In this document: piece by piece, positions 34,501 through 42,520 of the stretch | Position numbering within the stretch: position 1 is the stretch's first letter | Layout of the letters: each line of letters starts with the position of its first letter | Assembly (NCBI GenBank): GCA_023954635.1 | Contig: JAGSHI010000010.1 | Coordinates: forward strand, 1 to 49,699 | Length of the DNA stretch: 49,699 nucleotides | Direction of reading: 5' to 3' | Source of the DNA: Bacteriovoracaceae bacterium | GTDB taxonomy: Bacteria; Bdellovibrionota; Bacteriovoracia; Bacteriovoracales; Bacteriovoracaceae | Position numbers and translations under genes: made by a program | Notes under the pieces: generated by a model | Database searches by the model: none | Told to the model about the DNA's origin: nothing | Seen by the model: only the letters and a program-made list of their open reading frames with translations

Positions 34501-35868
34501 GTCATTAATATTTTTTATTATTTTTAAGACAAGCGGATAGAACCCCTCAGATTCTCTCAGTATCACCTTATTCAATTCATTAAAGGATTGAAATGTTTCA
34601 CCACTTAAAAACTCTAAAACATAAAGTATCTTTGATGGATTTTCCCCACGACTAGCTGTGGTTAATATCTTTATTAGCTCGAAGTTTGTTTCTTCTCCAA
34701 GAAAGTCACCTAGGCTTGAAATCAAGTTTACAAAGTCTAAGCTATATTCCTCAGAGACAACCCTATCTCCTTCATAAAACGAAATCCTACTCTTAAAATC
34801 ACCGAGAATTGGACAAAATGGTCTAGCACTAATTAATGTTGCTGTATTTTGTAATGCATACTTTTGAAACTCTTCAAAGTTAGACCTACTTAGTTTTTCT
34901 AAAAATGTTAACAAATGTTCACGCACATCTATCTTTACATACTGATCACCCTCAGAGCTTTCACAAACTAAATCTTTCTCGAATGCATTATTTAAAGCCA
35001 GAGAGTCTTTTATGAAGCTAGGGTTTGTAGAAACAGGATACTTAAAGAGTCTGTTAAATCTTTCTTCTGTTAACTTTCCATTTGTAAACCATTTATGAAG
35101 CCAAGGTTTTCCATCTTCTTTAGTAATAGTAAAAAAGATTTTGGCCATAAATTTTCGTTCATCTTCACCAATTCCCCTAAAGACTGAATTCAACAACCTT
35201 GTGACTAAAGAGAGTCTAAGTTTTACAAAATCTTTATTCTTATAAAATTTTAAAACCTCTATTCTCAAAGGCTCGGCCTCATCACCTATAGCTGCTGTTG
35301 CATTTTTTACTACGTTTGCAGAGTGGCCGTATAAATCACTATCTATTATTAAAAACTTAAACAGGTCTTTAATTTGTGATTTCGTCATTGTGTTAGGCTT
35401 TCTATCTTTGCACTTTTTGCTGTTTATATTTTCAGCACACTCAAAAAGTATAGATAGAGAGTCATAGAAGTTTGTTTCATTGAGGGCGGTCATTACTCGA
35501 CCAAGGTCATCTAGACCATTAACAGCATCAAGCTGCTTAACATGTCTGAAGATTCGATCTCTTCTCACTCTATTGTCAAAAAACTCTCTTCCAAATGGAC
35601 CGAATACATGGTTCCAGTCCTTTGCTCCAATATTTTGTACTGCCTTATAAAGGTCAGGGTAAGCGCCATTCCAACCAGTACACTGAAAAAGGTTTAGACT
35701 ATTCGTATGAGAAAAAAAGTTTTTAACAAAGTTAACTTTTCCGCACGCCTTCATTCTCTCTTGATCTTCTACTGATCGAACAATATCAGGACGTACAGAC
35801 GGAGACTCCTGCTTAAAGCAGGAGTTTAAGAAAGATAATGAAATAAGAACTAAAACTAATGATTTAAT
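31558..35868 (-). CDS. Giant lipoprotein, 1436 residues, apparent AUU start
   Basis: The first ATG in frame (35754) gives 1398 residues without any export signal. The frame stays open a further 117 bases upstream and encodes MKSLVLVLISLSFLNSC if ATT at 35868 is read as the start: a perfect type II signal peptide with lipobox LNS|C (Cys17 at 35820-35818). There is no ATG, GTG or TTG between the stop codons at 35872-35877 and the cysteine. The mature protein is long, charged, mostly helical, with scattered cysteines and no domain I recognise. It begins six bases after the LolA-like gene stop, suggesting coupled translation. Likely an outer-membrane-anchored or periplasmic lipoprotein; function unknown. 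Confidence 0.8.
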   Translation of the reverse strand: MKSLVLVLISLSFLNSCFKQESPSVRPDIVRSVEDQERMKACGKVNFVKNFFSHTNSLNLFQCTGWNGAYPDLYKAVQNIGAKDWNHVFGPFGREFFDNRVRRDRIFRHVKQLDAVNGLDDLGRVMTALNETNFYDSLSILFECAENINSKKCKDRKPNTMTKSQIKDLFKFLIIDSDLYGHSANVVKNATAAIGDEAEPLRIEVLKFYKNKDFVKLRLSLVTRLLNSVFRGIGEDERKFMAKIFFTITKEDGKPWLHKWFTNGKLTEERFNRLFKYPVSTNPSFIKDSLALNNAFEKDLVCESSEGDQYVKIDVREHLLTFLEKLSRSNFEEFQKYALQNTATLISARPFCPILGDFKSRISFYEGDRVVSEEYSLDFVNLISSLGDFLGEETNFELIKILTTASRGENPSKILYVLEFLSGETFQSFNELNKVILRESEGFYPLVLKIIKNINDNIYSQVGAIALTLMEDENESQFKALASIWNFWTQEERNFLFKFIDRHLDDETNYVALFNFYSKMLNELPGVIDSISKEVAGSDEALDKTYESIRTIVTQLSGKRVLSDFKGFFSRDQILRTIQVISRGALINGPGLANFEVDYVDDYVRAARKTPFEYDWISTGVPTGNIVECIKKLSNPDETFYSLVRNLPRKCKEVKKHEITIRMFSWLDAIDKDYHSKRSRGEESKGLFDEVGIMSPAMLGTNIGILKTIQDNFSEDGKGFKYFTGVLRKYLFDLKLELNGEKGLLKGIEKSLGQLSRYFYKFRDDGRFHRSYIIKEFAVKKEWENKNKLFKSFSKVLKDYDSWIENKKDVQATTIKDEVQPKEYQCENYQNLNIGNNACPDRGEVKTRVKTLLELLARNNQKNYPTGIGQLVRSAIPDQGLRVPFDRDEQTLKRMTLKETMEMMYKLTDKSLDINKKQVPFYPEGVRPNKVEPEDYLQVMTTMERIEVTIREVRFDMNYLGAHYHNSVARSIDYNKTVAGKGKLFKTCMKLRFCGKFFSRDQYRMGINSIEAYYGLYDANAYEDFGYGDYMKGLLSIVVGSSSKISAKDTVVRTKVGRKEISIPFLQTKRQLKKHNGVILTELGMLSAFSNGGRVTRDRVGRTPEELKEFLEDKSFNLVNEKILEGFTAKGGEESAIRLLNNLVKTKTKDGNLVHEDIIDFMADLSYGEQRFVERTISDMMVVFSYVGVPSWIPKNKDLTPDYKRYVRSNYFNISNYLDEIVKLYPVLIETFPKREDGSKITGMDLLKGIASPLKFLRTGLESEAKSEYYFIVNEMFLGLNKFLFSQDSQSKLSGIQMILEFISEKDEMEDFQGNIRSFYSVLYQMHQPKQKGSFKELADKLSLFSESKKINFEAFRQYLNHTTREENCFQEDGRSEQCTTNTHYDEFAKLSSYVLEKNEHGKTNLRRGLIKILVDETEDIISLIEEFTPYLSLQD

Positions 35869-35874
35869 AACCTA

Positions 35875-36696
35875 TCACTTTCTCAAGCCTTGAGTAATAT
35901 AGCGCTGAGCCTTACCTGTATTAACTTCATATTTTGAAAACTTTACTTCTGTTTGTAATTCTAATTTACCTTTCTTATCTTTTTGTGATTTAGGCTTAAC
36001 TAATTTTCTTGAAGTAATGACTTTTACATTTTTAGGAAAGCCAAAACCATCAACGTTTTCATATTCAACTTTGTGATTAATTTCAGTCATTTGAATACCC
36101 TGAATCGACTTAATCAGCAAGTTATCGACGACCCATTTATTATGTGACCAAGACTTCGCTGACATTTTCATTTTTGAAGTGTTTACACCCATAGGGCTCA
36201 TGGTTTTAAATCCTGTTAACTTGCCGTCCCCATCAAAACTTAGTCTAATTTCGTTAACGGCCCTGGTGTGAGTTTTATCGGTACCAACAATAGTTGTCCC
36301 TCTTTTTGATTTTTTTGATTTCAGTGCATAGCTTCTTACTTTTGGAGATAATCTTTGTGGAATTACGAAGTCCAACCGATTTTTAACCATCGTTTTTAAT
36401 TCAGCTTTGATTTCTTTGAATCCCAACGGAAGTCCTTCGACATCAACTTTAAATTTTCCAGGGTACATCCAATAAATCTTGAAATAGACATCTGCCAAAT
36501 CCTTAATATTTAATCTTTGTTTCATCGTTTTAACTAGATTAGTCATACGAATTTCAAAAACTAAATCCTTTAGACCGTAGTTGGCTGGATCATAGTATTT
36601 GATATCAAAATTCTCGATTTCAGCGGGGGTTGAAGTTGCACTAATATTTAGTGAATAGAACATAAGGCCAATGACCAAAATAATTTTTTTAAACAT
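35875..36696 (-). CDS. Exported protein, LolA/LolB-like candidate
   Basis: 273 residues with a signal peptide (MFKKIILVIGLMFYSLNISA). The mature part reads as alternating beta strands, e.g. 'ADVYFKIYWMYPGKFKVDVEG' (split) and 'EINHKVEYENVDGFGFPKNVKV', similar in style to LolA/outer-membrane lipoprotein-sorting proteins that bind lipoprotein acyl chains in an unclosed beta-barrel. Homology cannot be proven by eye. It is followed within six bases by the giant lipoprotein gene, which makes a carrier-cargo relationship a reasonable hypothesis. Ribosome site GAGGAA precedes the ATG. Confidence 0.7.
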   Translation of the reverse strand: MFKKIILVIGLMFYSLNISATSTPAEIENFDIKYYDPANYGLKDLVFEIRMTNLVKTMKQRLNIKDLADVYFKIYWMYPGKFKVDVEGLPLGFKEIKAELKTMVKNRLDFVIPQRLSPKVRSYALKSKKSKRGTTIVGTDKTHTRAVNEIRLSFDGDGKLTGFKTMSPMGVNTSKMKMSAKSWSHNKWVVDNLLIKSIQGIQMTEINHKVEYENVDGFGFPKNVKVITSRKLVKPKSQKDKKGKLELQTEVKFSKYEVNTGKAQRYITQGLRK

Positions 36697-36739
36697 GAAA
36701 TTTCCTCAGGCAATTCTCTCTATAACTCTCTTCTATATT

Positions 36740-38068
36740 CTAGCGATTTGAGGCCCGAGATACATCCTTAGAAATAATTTCCCGCCAGTTTGGATCATAG
36801 TCTGACTGAAAGTATCGGGGTTTCGAAATTGTTACGGCCCCTTTTCTTCCACTAACTCCCCTAACTTTCCCTACAGTTGCATAAATAACTGATATTTCGA
36901 AACCTTTTGAACCTGAGTAATCTCGTAGGACACTCGCTATAATAGGAAAAAGCTCAGGAACTAAGTCTCCTTTCAAAATTAAATGAGATCCTGTTTCTCC
37001 TTCAATATGAAACCAATAGTCGTCTTTTTTGCCCCAGTACTTACGTAGTTCATCGTTTCCAGTGGCAGATTTACCTATACCTATCTTCACACCAGATGCT
37101 AGTTCAAAAAGTTCATAGTCCCCTGAGGGTTTTTTATTTTTTTCTAAATTGTTTTTATGCTTTTTCCCTTTACCCCAATTTATTGGAATGACCTTAAAAG
37201 ATGAAATATCAAAATCATCAATTTCACTTTTAATTTCACTTAGCTTTTCTTTTGAATCAGACAGCCTCACCTTCTGTATTTGGTAAGCTCTCTCCCAGTC
37301 CTTGAGTTTACCAAAAAGCTTATCTCTTTTTTGAAACTGAGTTAGATCTTTTTTGAATTTAACTTTTAGGCCCTCATGGTTAAAGACTGCCCCAAGTTCT
37401 AATTTATTTTCAACCAAGTCTTTTTTATAATTATCAACGGTCTGAAGTCTCTCGACATCCGTTTCTATTTTTCCTATTTTACTCTTGGTTTTTTTTAATA
37501 CTTTTTTCCTGATACTCCCCTTGCGACCTCTTTGCTCAAGACTTGCAAAATAGTTTTCTATTTCACCACCCTTTCCCCACAAGCTCTTTTCAGTATATTC
37601 ATTAAACAACTCTCTTGGGTTTTCAACATTTACCTTTCCAGCCCAAGACGTAAAAACCTTCTTATTCCCCTCTGTTTTTAATGCGAACCCAACCCCCTCT
37701 GATCCAAGTCCCCAGAATAACGTTTTCTTTTTTCCTTTTTCATAAAAATCAATTGTAAGCAAAGGAATATTTTCATCCGCACAGACTCCAGTAATAGATC
37801 TCCCCTTTAATTCTTTTTTAAAAGATTCAACCGTTTTGTCCTTATGAATTCTATACTTTGCTGGCACATAGGTATCCAATGTCCAAAATCCAAAATACTC
37901 AGCCCCCCTACCAAGGTAAATGTAGAGAGACTCCCCCTTCACTCTTACTTGGAGGCATAATATATGAGGTGTAGTGGTTATTTTCTGAACTTGCGCAGCC
38001 CCCTTCTCAGAGAGCACAGAGGCAAAATCCGTTGTCGTTTTTAATATTTCACTGTAACTTTGTTTCAT
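36740..38068 (-). CDS. NFACT-domain protein, RqcH-like
   Basis: 442 residues from the ATG at 38068 (a TTG six codons earlier is in frame but has a poorer site). N-terminal NFACT-N-like region (1-180), a basic coiled coil (about 190-300), and the NFACT-R domain with the typical 'KYWGKKDDYWFHIEGETGSH' (about 350-370). RqcH binds the 50S subunit carrying a stalled peptidyl-tRNA and adds alanine tails. This protein is about 100 residues shorter than Bacillus RqcH, and the Asp-Arg pair required for tailing is not evident (the equivalent region seems to read DENIP). It diverges from mutS2 with overlapping start codons. Confidence 0.82.
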   Translation of the reverse strand: MKQSYSEILKTTTDFASVLSEKGAAQVQKITTTPHILCLQVRVKGESLYIYLGRGAEYFGFWTLDTYVPAKYRIHKDKTVESFKKELKGRSITGVCADENIPLLTIDFYEKGKKKTLFWGLGSEGVGFALKTEGNKKVFTSWAGKVNVENPRELFNEYTEKSLWGKGGEIENYFASLEQRGRKGSIRKKVLKKTKSKIGKIETDVERLQTVDNYKKDLVENKLELGAVFNHEGLKVKFKKDLTQFQKRDKLFGKLKDWERAYQIQKVRLSDSKEKLSEIKSEIDDFDISSFKVIPINWGKGKKHKNNLEKNKKPSGDYELFELASGVKIGIGKSATGNDELRKYWGKKDDYWFHIEGETGSHLILKGDLVPELFPIIASVLRDYSGSKGFEISVIYATVGKVRGVSGRKGAVTISKPRYFQSDYDPNWREIISKDVSRASNR

Positions 38069-40430
38069 GCAGACAAACCTTTTCAATCCAGAAGCAGCAC
38101 AATCTTTATTCGACTCCTTCGATTGGAACTCTATTATATCAAAACTTGGATCTCAATGTTTCTTTGAGGCCTCGAAGAGAAAAATAACTTCTTTTAGCCC
38201 CCTACTTCCTGTTGAGATAAGCTCCTCTCTAGATAGACTTGAGGTAATTGGTGAGAGATTAGATTTCTACAGAAATCATTTTTCTCAAAATACACAATTC
38301 TTAGATTCATCCATCGAAACCTATAAAAGGTTTTTTGAGTTTGAAAAAGGTCACTCTGGAGACCTTACTCTTTTAAATTATGTAACCCTACACTATGAAA
38401 TGTTTCAATCATCATTTGGTGTTTACAAAGAACTTGGATATATCAGTGAGTCACTCTTTTCACCGAGTGTTTTGAACTCTTTTAGGAAAGTACTCTTGAA
38501 TGAGTTTAGAAAAGTTATAAACCAAGATGCAACGATTAATTACAATAGTCACCCAATTCTAAAGTCACTTTTTAAGGAACAACAAAAATTAGAAATCCAG
38601 ATTCGTGAGATTATGTCTAAACTCCCACGCTCTAGTACCTATGAGAAAGCAGTACAGTACCCTGAGTATGACATACTCTTTGATCATTTCGTTTTGGCGA
38701 TAAAGTCTGATAGTTACAATTCTAAAATGGGCCAAATTATTGGCAGAAGCTCAAGCGGCAACACACTACTCGTAGAGCCCTCTCAGATTAGAGAACTTGG
38801 AAATGCTAGGCTTCAAGTAAATGCAAAAATTGAAGAGTTTCTAAACGCCATCTATCGCCAGGTATCTGGATTCATTTTCGATAATTACAATATTTTCCAA
38901 ACCATCCTTGAGCAAAACATCCAGTTTGATTTAGATATTTCAAAGTCCTCTTATTGTTTAAATAATGACTTCACTAGACCTCTCATTTCTAGTCATTTCA
39001 AAGTTAAACTTGATGATTTTTTCAATCCCTTACTTGATGAACCTGTAAAAAATAATATTCTAATCGAACATAATAATCATGGTGTTATTATCAGTGGCCC
39101 AAATACGGGAGGGAAGTCAGTCGTTTTAAAAAGTGTAACTCTTTGTTATATGTTTCTCCACTTAGGAATGTTTGTTCCCGCATCTAATGCTGAATTGTCT
39201 ATCATCAATGGTCTTTATTTTCTCTCTAGTGATCTCCAAGACATTAGTGAGGGCCTTTCAAGTTTTTCAAGTGAAGTCCAAAACTATTTAGACTTACTCA
39301 ATCAAATAAATGGAAACTCTTTAATTGTAATTGATGAGATATTTAATAGCACTGCCTCTGAAGAAGCCTCTGTTTTAGCTGCCGGCTTAATTGATTATAT
39401 ATGCAGTAAAAGTAATATTAAGTTACTTGTTAGTACTCACCATAAAAAACTCAAAAACTTTATCTACGATAAAAAGCAATTAATTTCAGCTCATATGGGG
39501 TTTGATAAAGAAGATCATTCTCCTAATTATAAACTTTATATGGGGGAGCCTGGTAGCTCATATGCTTTATCAATTTTCCAAAAGTTGGGAAAGGGGAGTC
39601 CCGTTTCCAATAAGATTCTCAAAAACATTGAGGCCTATCAAGATGATGAAGGTATTGACCTAGAATCAATTCTTGAGGAAATTTCAAACAAGAATCAACT
39701 CTTAGAGAATGAAAAAGAAAAAATTAGTAAAGAATTAACTGATATAAGAAACAAAACAAAGGCCTTTGAAGTCAATATTGAAATGAATAAGGGTCAAATA
39801 CTGGCTAATTACGAAAGAAAACTTAAGAAACAACTCGATAAATCTGAAAAGCTTCTTGAGTCAGTAAGAAAGAATGAAGTGAAAAGCAAAAAAGCACTTT
39901 ACAATAAAATTTCAGAGATTCGACAAGAATTTAATAAAGATGGGAAGCTGCCTTCTCTGGAAAAACATATACCAAGAGGTGAGGCTGTCGACTTTAGTAA
40001 TTTAGAAACAGGTGTCACCTATTTTTCCTCAAAAACTAATTCGAATGTATTACTAGAGCAAATAAACTTAAAGAAAAAGACAGCACTTGCAATAGCAGGA
40101 AGCATGAAAGTTCGAGTCCCCTTGGATTCTATTTTTGAATCTAAAGAAGCAATGAAACAGCAGATCGTTAAAGTAACTATTGATAGAACTGTTAGGGGAG
40201 ACATACTTGTAGATGGACGTGGACTGCGCTTAGAAGAGTTTCAAAAAATTATCTATGATTCCATTGTAGATCTTGAGTCTGGAGAAATTCCTTTTTTAGA
40301 CATTATTCATGGTCATGGCGAAGGAATATTAAAGAAATGGGTAAGAGGCTATCTCACTAAAAACAAAGATCTAAGCTGGGAACCTGAAGAGGGTAACGAT
40401 GGAGTAACTAAAGTTAAACTTAAAGTTTAA
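38067..40430 (+). CDS. mutS2: MutS2 family ATPase with Smr domain
   Basis: 787 residues, full length. Core and clamp domains lead to Walker A 'GPNTGGKS' (344-351), 'SSDLQDISEGLSSFSSEV' , Walker B 'SLIVIDEIFNST' and 'VSTHHKKLKNF'. A long coiled coil (about 530-625) precedes a KOW-like segment and a C-terminal Smr domain ('DGRGLRLEEFQ', 'IIHGHGEGILKKW'). In Bacillus MutS2 recognises collided ribosomes and splits them, and in other species it suppresses recombination. The Smr 'DxH/DLR' position reads DGR. No ribosome site precedes the ATG. Start overlaps the NFACT gene start, stop overlaps the lepB stop. Confidence 0.93.
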   Translation: MQTNLFNPEAAQSLFDSFDWNSIISKLGSQCFFEASKRKITSFSPLLPVEISSSLDRLEVIGERLDFYRNHFSQNTQFLDSSIETYKRFFEFEKGHSGDLTLLNYVTLHYEMFQSSFGVYKELGYISESLFSPSVLNSFRKVLLNEFRKVINQDATINYNSHPILKSLFKEQQKLEIQIREIMSKLPRSSTYEKAVQYPEYDILFDHFVLAIKSDSYNSKMGQIIGRSSSGNTLLVEPSQIRELGNARLQVNAKIEEFLNAIYRQVSGFIFDNYNIFQTILEQNIQFDLDISKSSYCLNNDFTRPLISSHFKVKLDDFFNPLLDEPVKNNILIEHNNHGVIISGPNTGGKSVVLKSVTLCYMFLHLGMFVPASNAELSIINGLYFLSSDLQDISEGLSSFSSEVQNYLDLLNQINGNSLIVIDEIFNSTASEEASVLAAGLIDYICSKSNIKLLVSTHHKKLKNFIYDKKQLISAHMGFDKEDHSPNYKLYMGEPGSSYALSIFQKLGKGSPVSNKILKNIEAYQDDEGIDLESILEEISNKNQLLENEKEKISKELTDIRNKTKAFEVNIEMNKGQILANYERKLKKQLDKSEKLLESVRKNEVKSKKALYNKISEIRQEFNKDGKLPSLEKHIPRGEAVDFSNLETGVTYFSSKTNSNVLLEQINLKKKTALAIAGSMKVRVPLDSIFESKEAMKQQIVKVTIDRTVRGDILVDGRGLRLEEFQKIIYDSIVDLESGEIPFLDIIHGHGEGILKKWVRGYLTKNKDLSWEPEEGNDGVTKVKLKV

Positions 40431-41233
40431 TCTATACTCTCACCGATTCTCCAAGGTCTAAATTTAAAGTTATGCTCTCCAAATGGAATGATAAGAGAAA
40501 ACCAGACAAAGAGGGCTCGCCCCTTAATGTACTTGTGCGGAACAAATCCCCAGAATCTTGAATCATAAGAGAAGTCACGATTATCACCCATTACAAAAAA
40601 CTTTCCTTTTGGAATTGTTCTCTTTTCAAAGTCTGTTTTGTAATAGTTATCTTCATCCTGCTGAATGATATGATCATGTTCACCTGTTTTAATCTTAAAG
40701 AACTTCAGGTTGTAACCTTTAAACTTCTCATCCATATCATCCATAATTTCTTTACCTGGAATCTCTTTCATTTCGAGAGGTTTTCCATTGATATAGACAA
40801 CTTTATTTCTGATTTCAATTTCATCACCAGGTAGACCAACAACTCGCTTAATATAGTTAATGCTAGGGTCTTTTGGGAATTTAAAGACTATGACATCGCC
40901 TCTTTCTGGATTTGACTCTCCAACAAGATAGACTGGGTCAAAGTTTACATCGAAAAGGCTTAAGTCAGAAAAGGGGAGCTTTAGGCCATAGCTAAATTTG
41001 TTTACTAATATAAAGTCTCCAATCATAAGCGTTGGAATCATTGAGCCAGAAGGAATTCGAAACGGCTCAAACAATACAGATCTAAATACAAGAACCAAGC
41101 TCACAATCAATGCAATACTTTTAGCTTCTTTGATGGCCTTTTGTTTTTTAGTCAACTTCGGCCCGTCGTTTAACATCTCTGGCGCTTCAGGGCTTTCACT
41201 TAAAGTTGGTTCGTTAATCTGATTATCTGACAT
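40427..41233 (-). CDS. lepB: Signal peptidase I
   Basis: 268 residues. One membrane helix (about 38-54) follows an acidic N-terminal tail. Catalytic Ser64 in 'IPSGSMIPTL', catalytic Lys129 in 'INYIKRVVGLPGD', and box E 'GDNRDFSYDSRFWGFV' are intact. It removes signal peptides of exported proteins at the outer face of the inner membrane. Convergent with mutS2, sharing the TTAA at the two stop codons. The 5-base gap from the upstream penicillin-binding protein gene implies cotranscription. Confidence 0.96.
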   Translation of the reverse strand: MSDNQINEPTLSESPEAPEMLNDGPKLTKKQKAIKEAKSIALIVSLVLVFRSVLFEPFRIPSGSMIPTLMIGDFILVNKFSYGLKLPFSDLSLFDVNFDPVYLVGESNPERGDVIVFKFPKDPSINYIKRVVGLPGDEIEIRNKVVYINGKPLEMKEIPGKEIMDDMDEKFKGYNLKFFKIKTGEHDHIIQQDEDNYYKTDFEKRTIPKGKFFVMGDNRDFSYDSRFWGFVPHKYIKGRALFVWFSLIIPFGEHNFKFRPWRIGESID

Positions 41234-41238
41234 GAGAC

Positions 41239-42513
41239 TTATACACCTTTATTTGCGACCTTATTTTCTGTAATTCTACTTAAATCGCTTCGCAATTTAG
41301 GAAATACTTCTTGGTAATAGTAATTAATTAGCTTTTTGGCCAGAAAAGTGGACTTAACATACCACTTTTTTACGTTAATGTTCATTACTGCGACCGAAAT
41401 TCCCTTACCCTGTGTAATATCCTGGGGCGCGGCGTAAACAGTTAACCAGTCTCTCTTTCCATAGGGAAGTCCACCGGTAATGGTTCCTGTCTTCCCTCCA
41501 AACTTTAACTTAGAGCGAAACTTTCGTTTTATTCCACGGTGAAGAGCGCGGGCCGTACCTTTCACAACCGCGGCTTTCATTAGCTCCTGAAGATTTAAGG
41601 CCACTGATTTTTCAAGGGCCTTTGTTTTCTTAACTTTATTTACCCAGTTAAATTTTCCGTCATCTGTAGAGATTGATTTTATTAACCTCGGATAAACAAG
41701 TGATCCCTCATTAATGACTATGCTCGATAGTAGAGCCGCGTGCACCGGGCTAATCAAAGTTTTTTTGGTAAAGCCAGAAGCTTTTTCAGCAAGATTGTAC
41801 TGATCCTCTGGCATGACAAATTGAGATCGTCCTAAGTTAAGACCTGTCGTTAATTTTCTATTAAAGCCCATTAAGTTGGCCGTGTGATAAATACTACTTC
41901 CAGTCAGTTTTTTAATAGCTGCTTTTCCAAAAACTACATTATTTGAATAAGCAAACGCTCGCTCTAGAGACATAAATCGAGTCCATCGATCGACCTTATC
42001 TTTTAATTGATATTTATAAAGTGTTGTTCCTCGACCTCTCACACTAAAGACTGTTTCCGGACTAACACCTGTCTGCATTAACAAACCAGCGGATGTAACA
42101 ATCTTAAAGAGGGAAGCTGAAGGATGTGTCGTTGAAAAGGGAAGGCTATGATCTAAGCGATTATCTTCTTTGTTATACCCTGCCGCCGCAATAATATCGC
42201 CTGTATTATTGTCTAAAATAACTACCGCACTATGATCGCTACGATACCTCTTTAATAACTTTTCTGCATATTTCTTCATCTTTTTATTGTAGGTGTATTC
42301 AATATTGAATTTTTTATCCCTGACTTCAACTTTTTGAAGGTAAGAGCCACTATTAAAAATAGAATTATTAATATCATTTTTAACTTCTAGAATTTGCTGG
42401 TCTCTTCTCTCTTGTTTATGTTTTTCAATATTTTCAACAATCATAGTCACTAGACTAACCGTACTTGCGATAACCATTGAAACAAATAGACCTTTTGCGG
42501 TGATAAACTTCAT
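41239..42513 (-). CDS. Penicillin-binding transpeptidase without glycosyltransferase domain
   Basis: 424 residues: one N-terminal membrane helix (about 7-25), a short linker, then a D,D-transpeptidase domain with all three motifs: SxxK at Ser134-Lys137 ('HPSASLFK'), SxN at Ser190-Asn192 ('YSNN'), KTGT at 341-344 ('FGGKTGTITGG'). It is shorter than class B PBPs such as PBP2 or FtsI (about 600) and has no clear dimerisation domain. It should cross-link or trim peptidoglycan in the periplasm. It lies between rlmE and lepB in one transcription unit. Confidence 0.9.
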   Translation of the reverse strand: MKFITAKGLFVSMVIASTVSLVTMIVENIEKHKQERRDQQILEVKNDINNSIFNSGSYLQKVEVRDKKFNIEYTYNKKMKKYAEKLLKRYRSDHSAVVILDNNTGDIIAAAGYNKEDNRLDHSLPFSTTHPSASLFKIVTSAGLLMQTGVSPETVFSVRGRGTTLYKYQLKDKVDRWTRFMSLERAFAYSNNVVFGKAAIKKLTGSSIYHTANLMGFNRKLTTGLNLGRSQFVMPEDQYNLAEKASGFTKKTLISPVHAALLSSIVINEGSLVYPRLIKSISTDDGKFNWVNKVKKTKALEKSVALNLQELMKAAVVKGTARALHRGIKRKFRSKLKFGGKTGTITGGLPYGKRDWLTVYAAPQDITQGKGISVAVMNINVKKWYVKSTFLAKKLINYYYQEVFPKLRSDLSRITENKVANKGV

Positions 42514-42520
42514 AATATTT

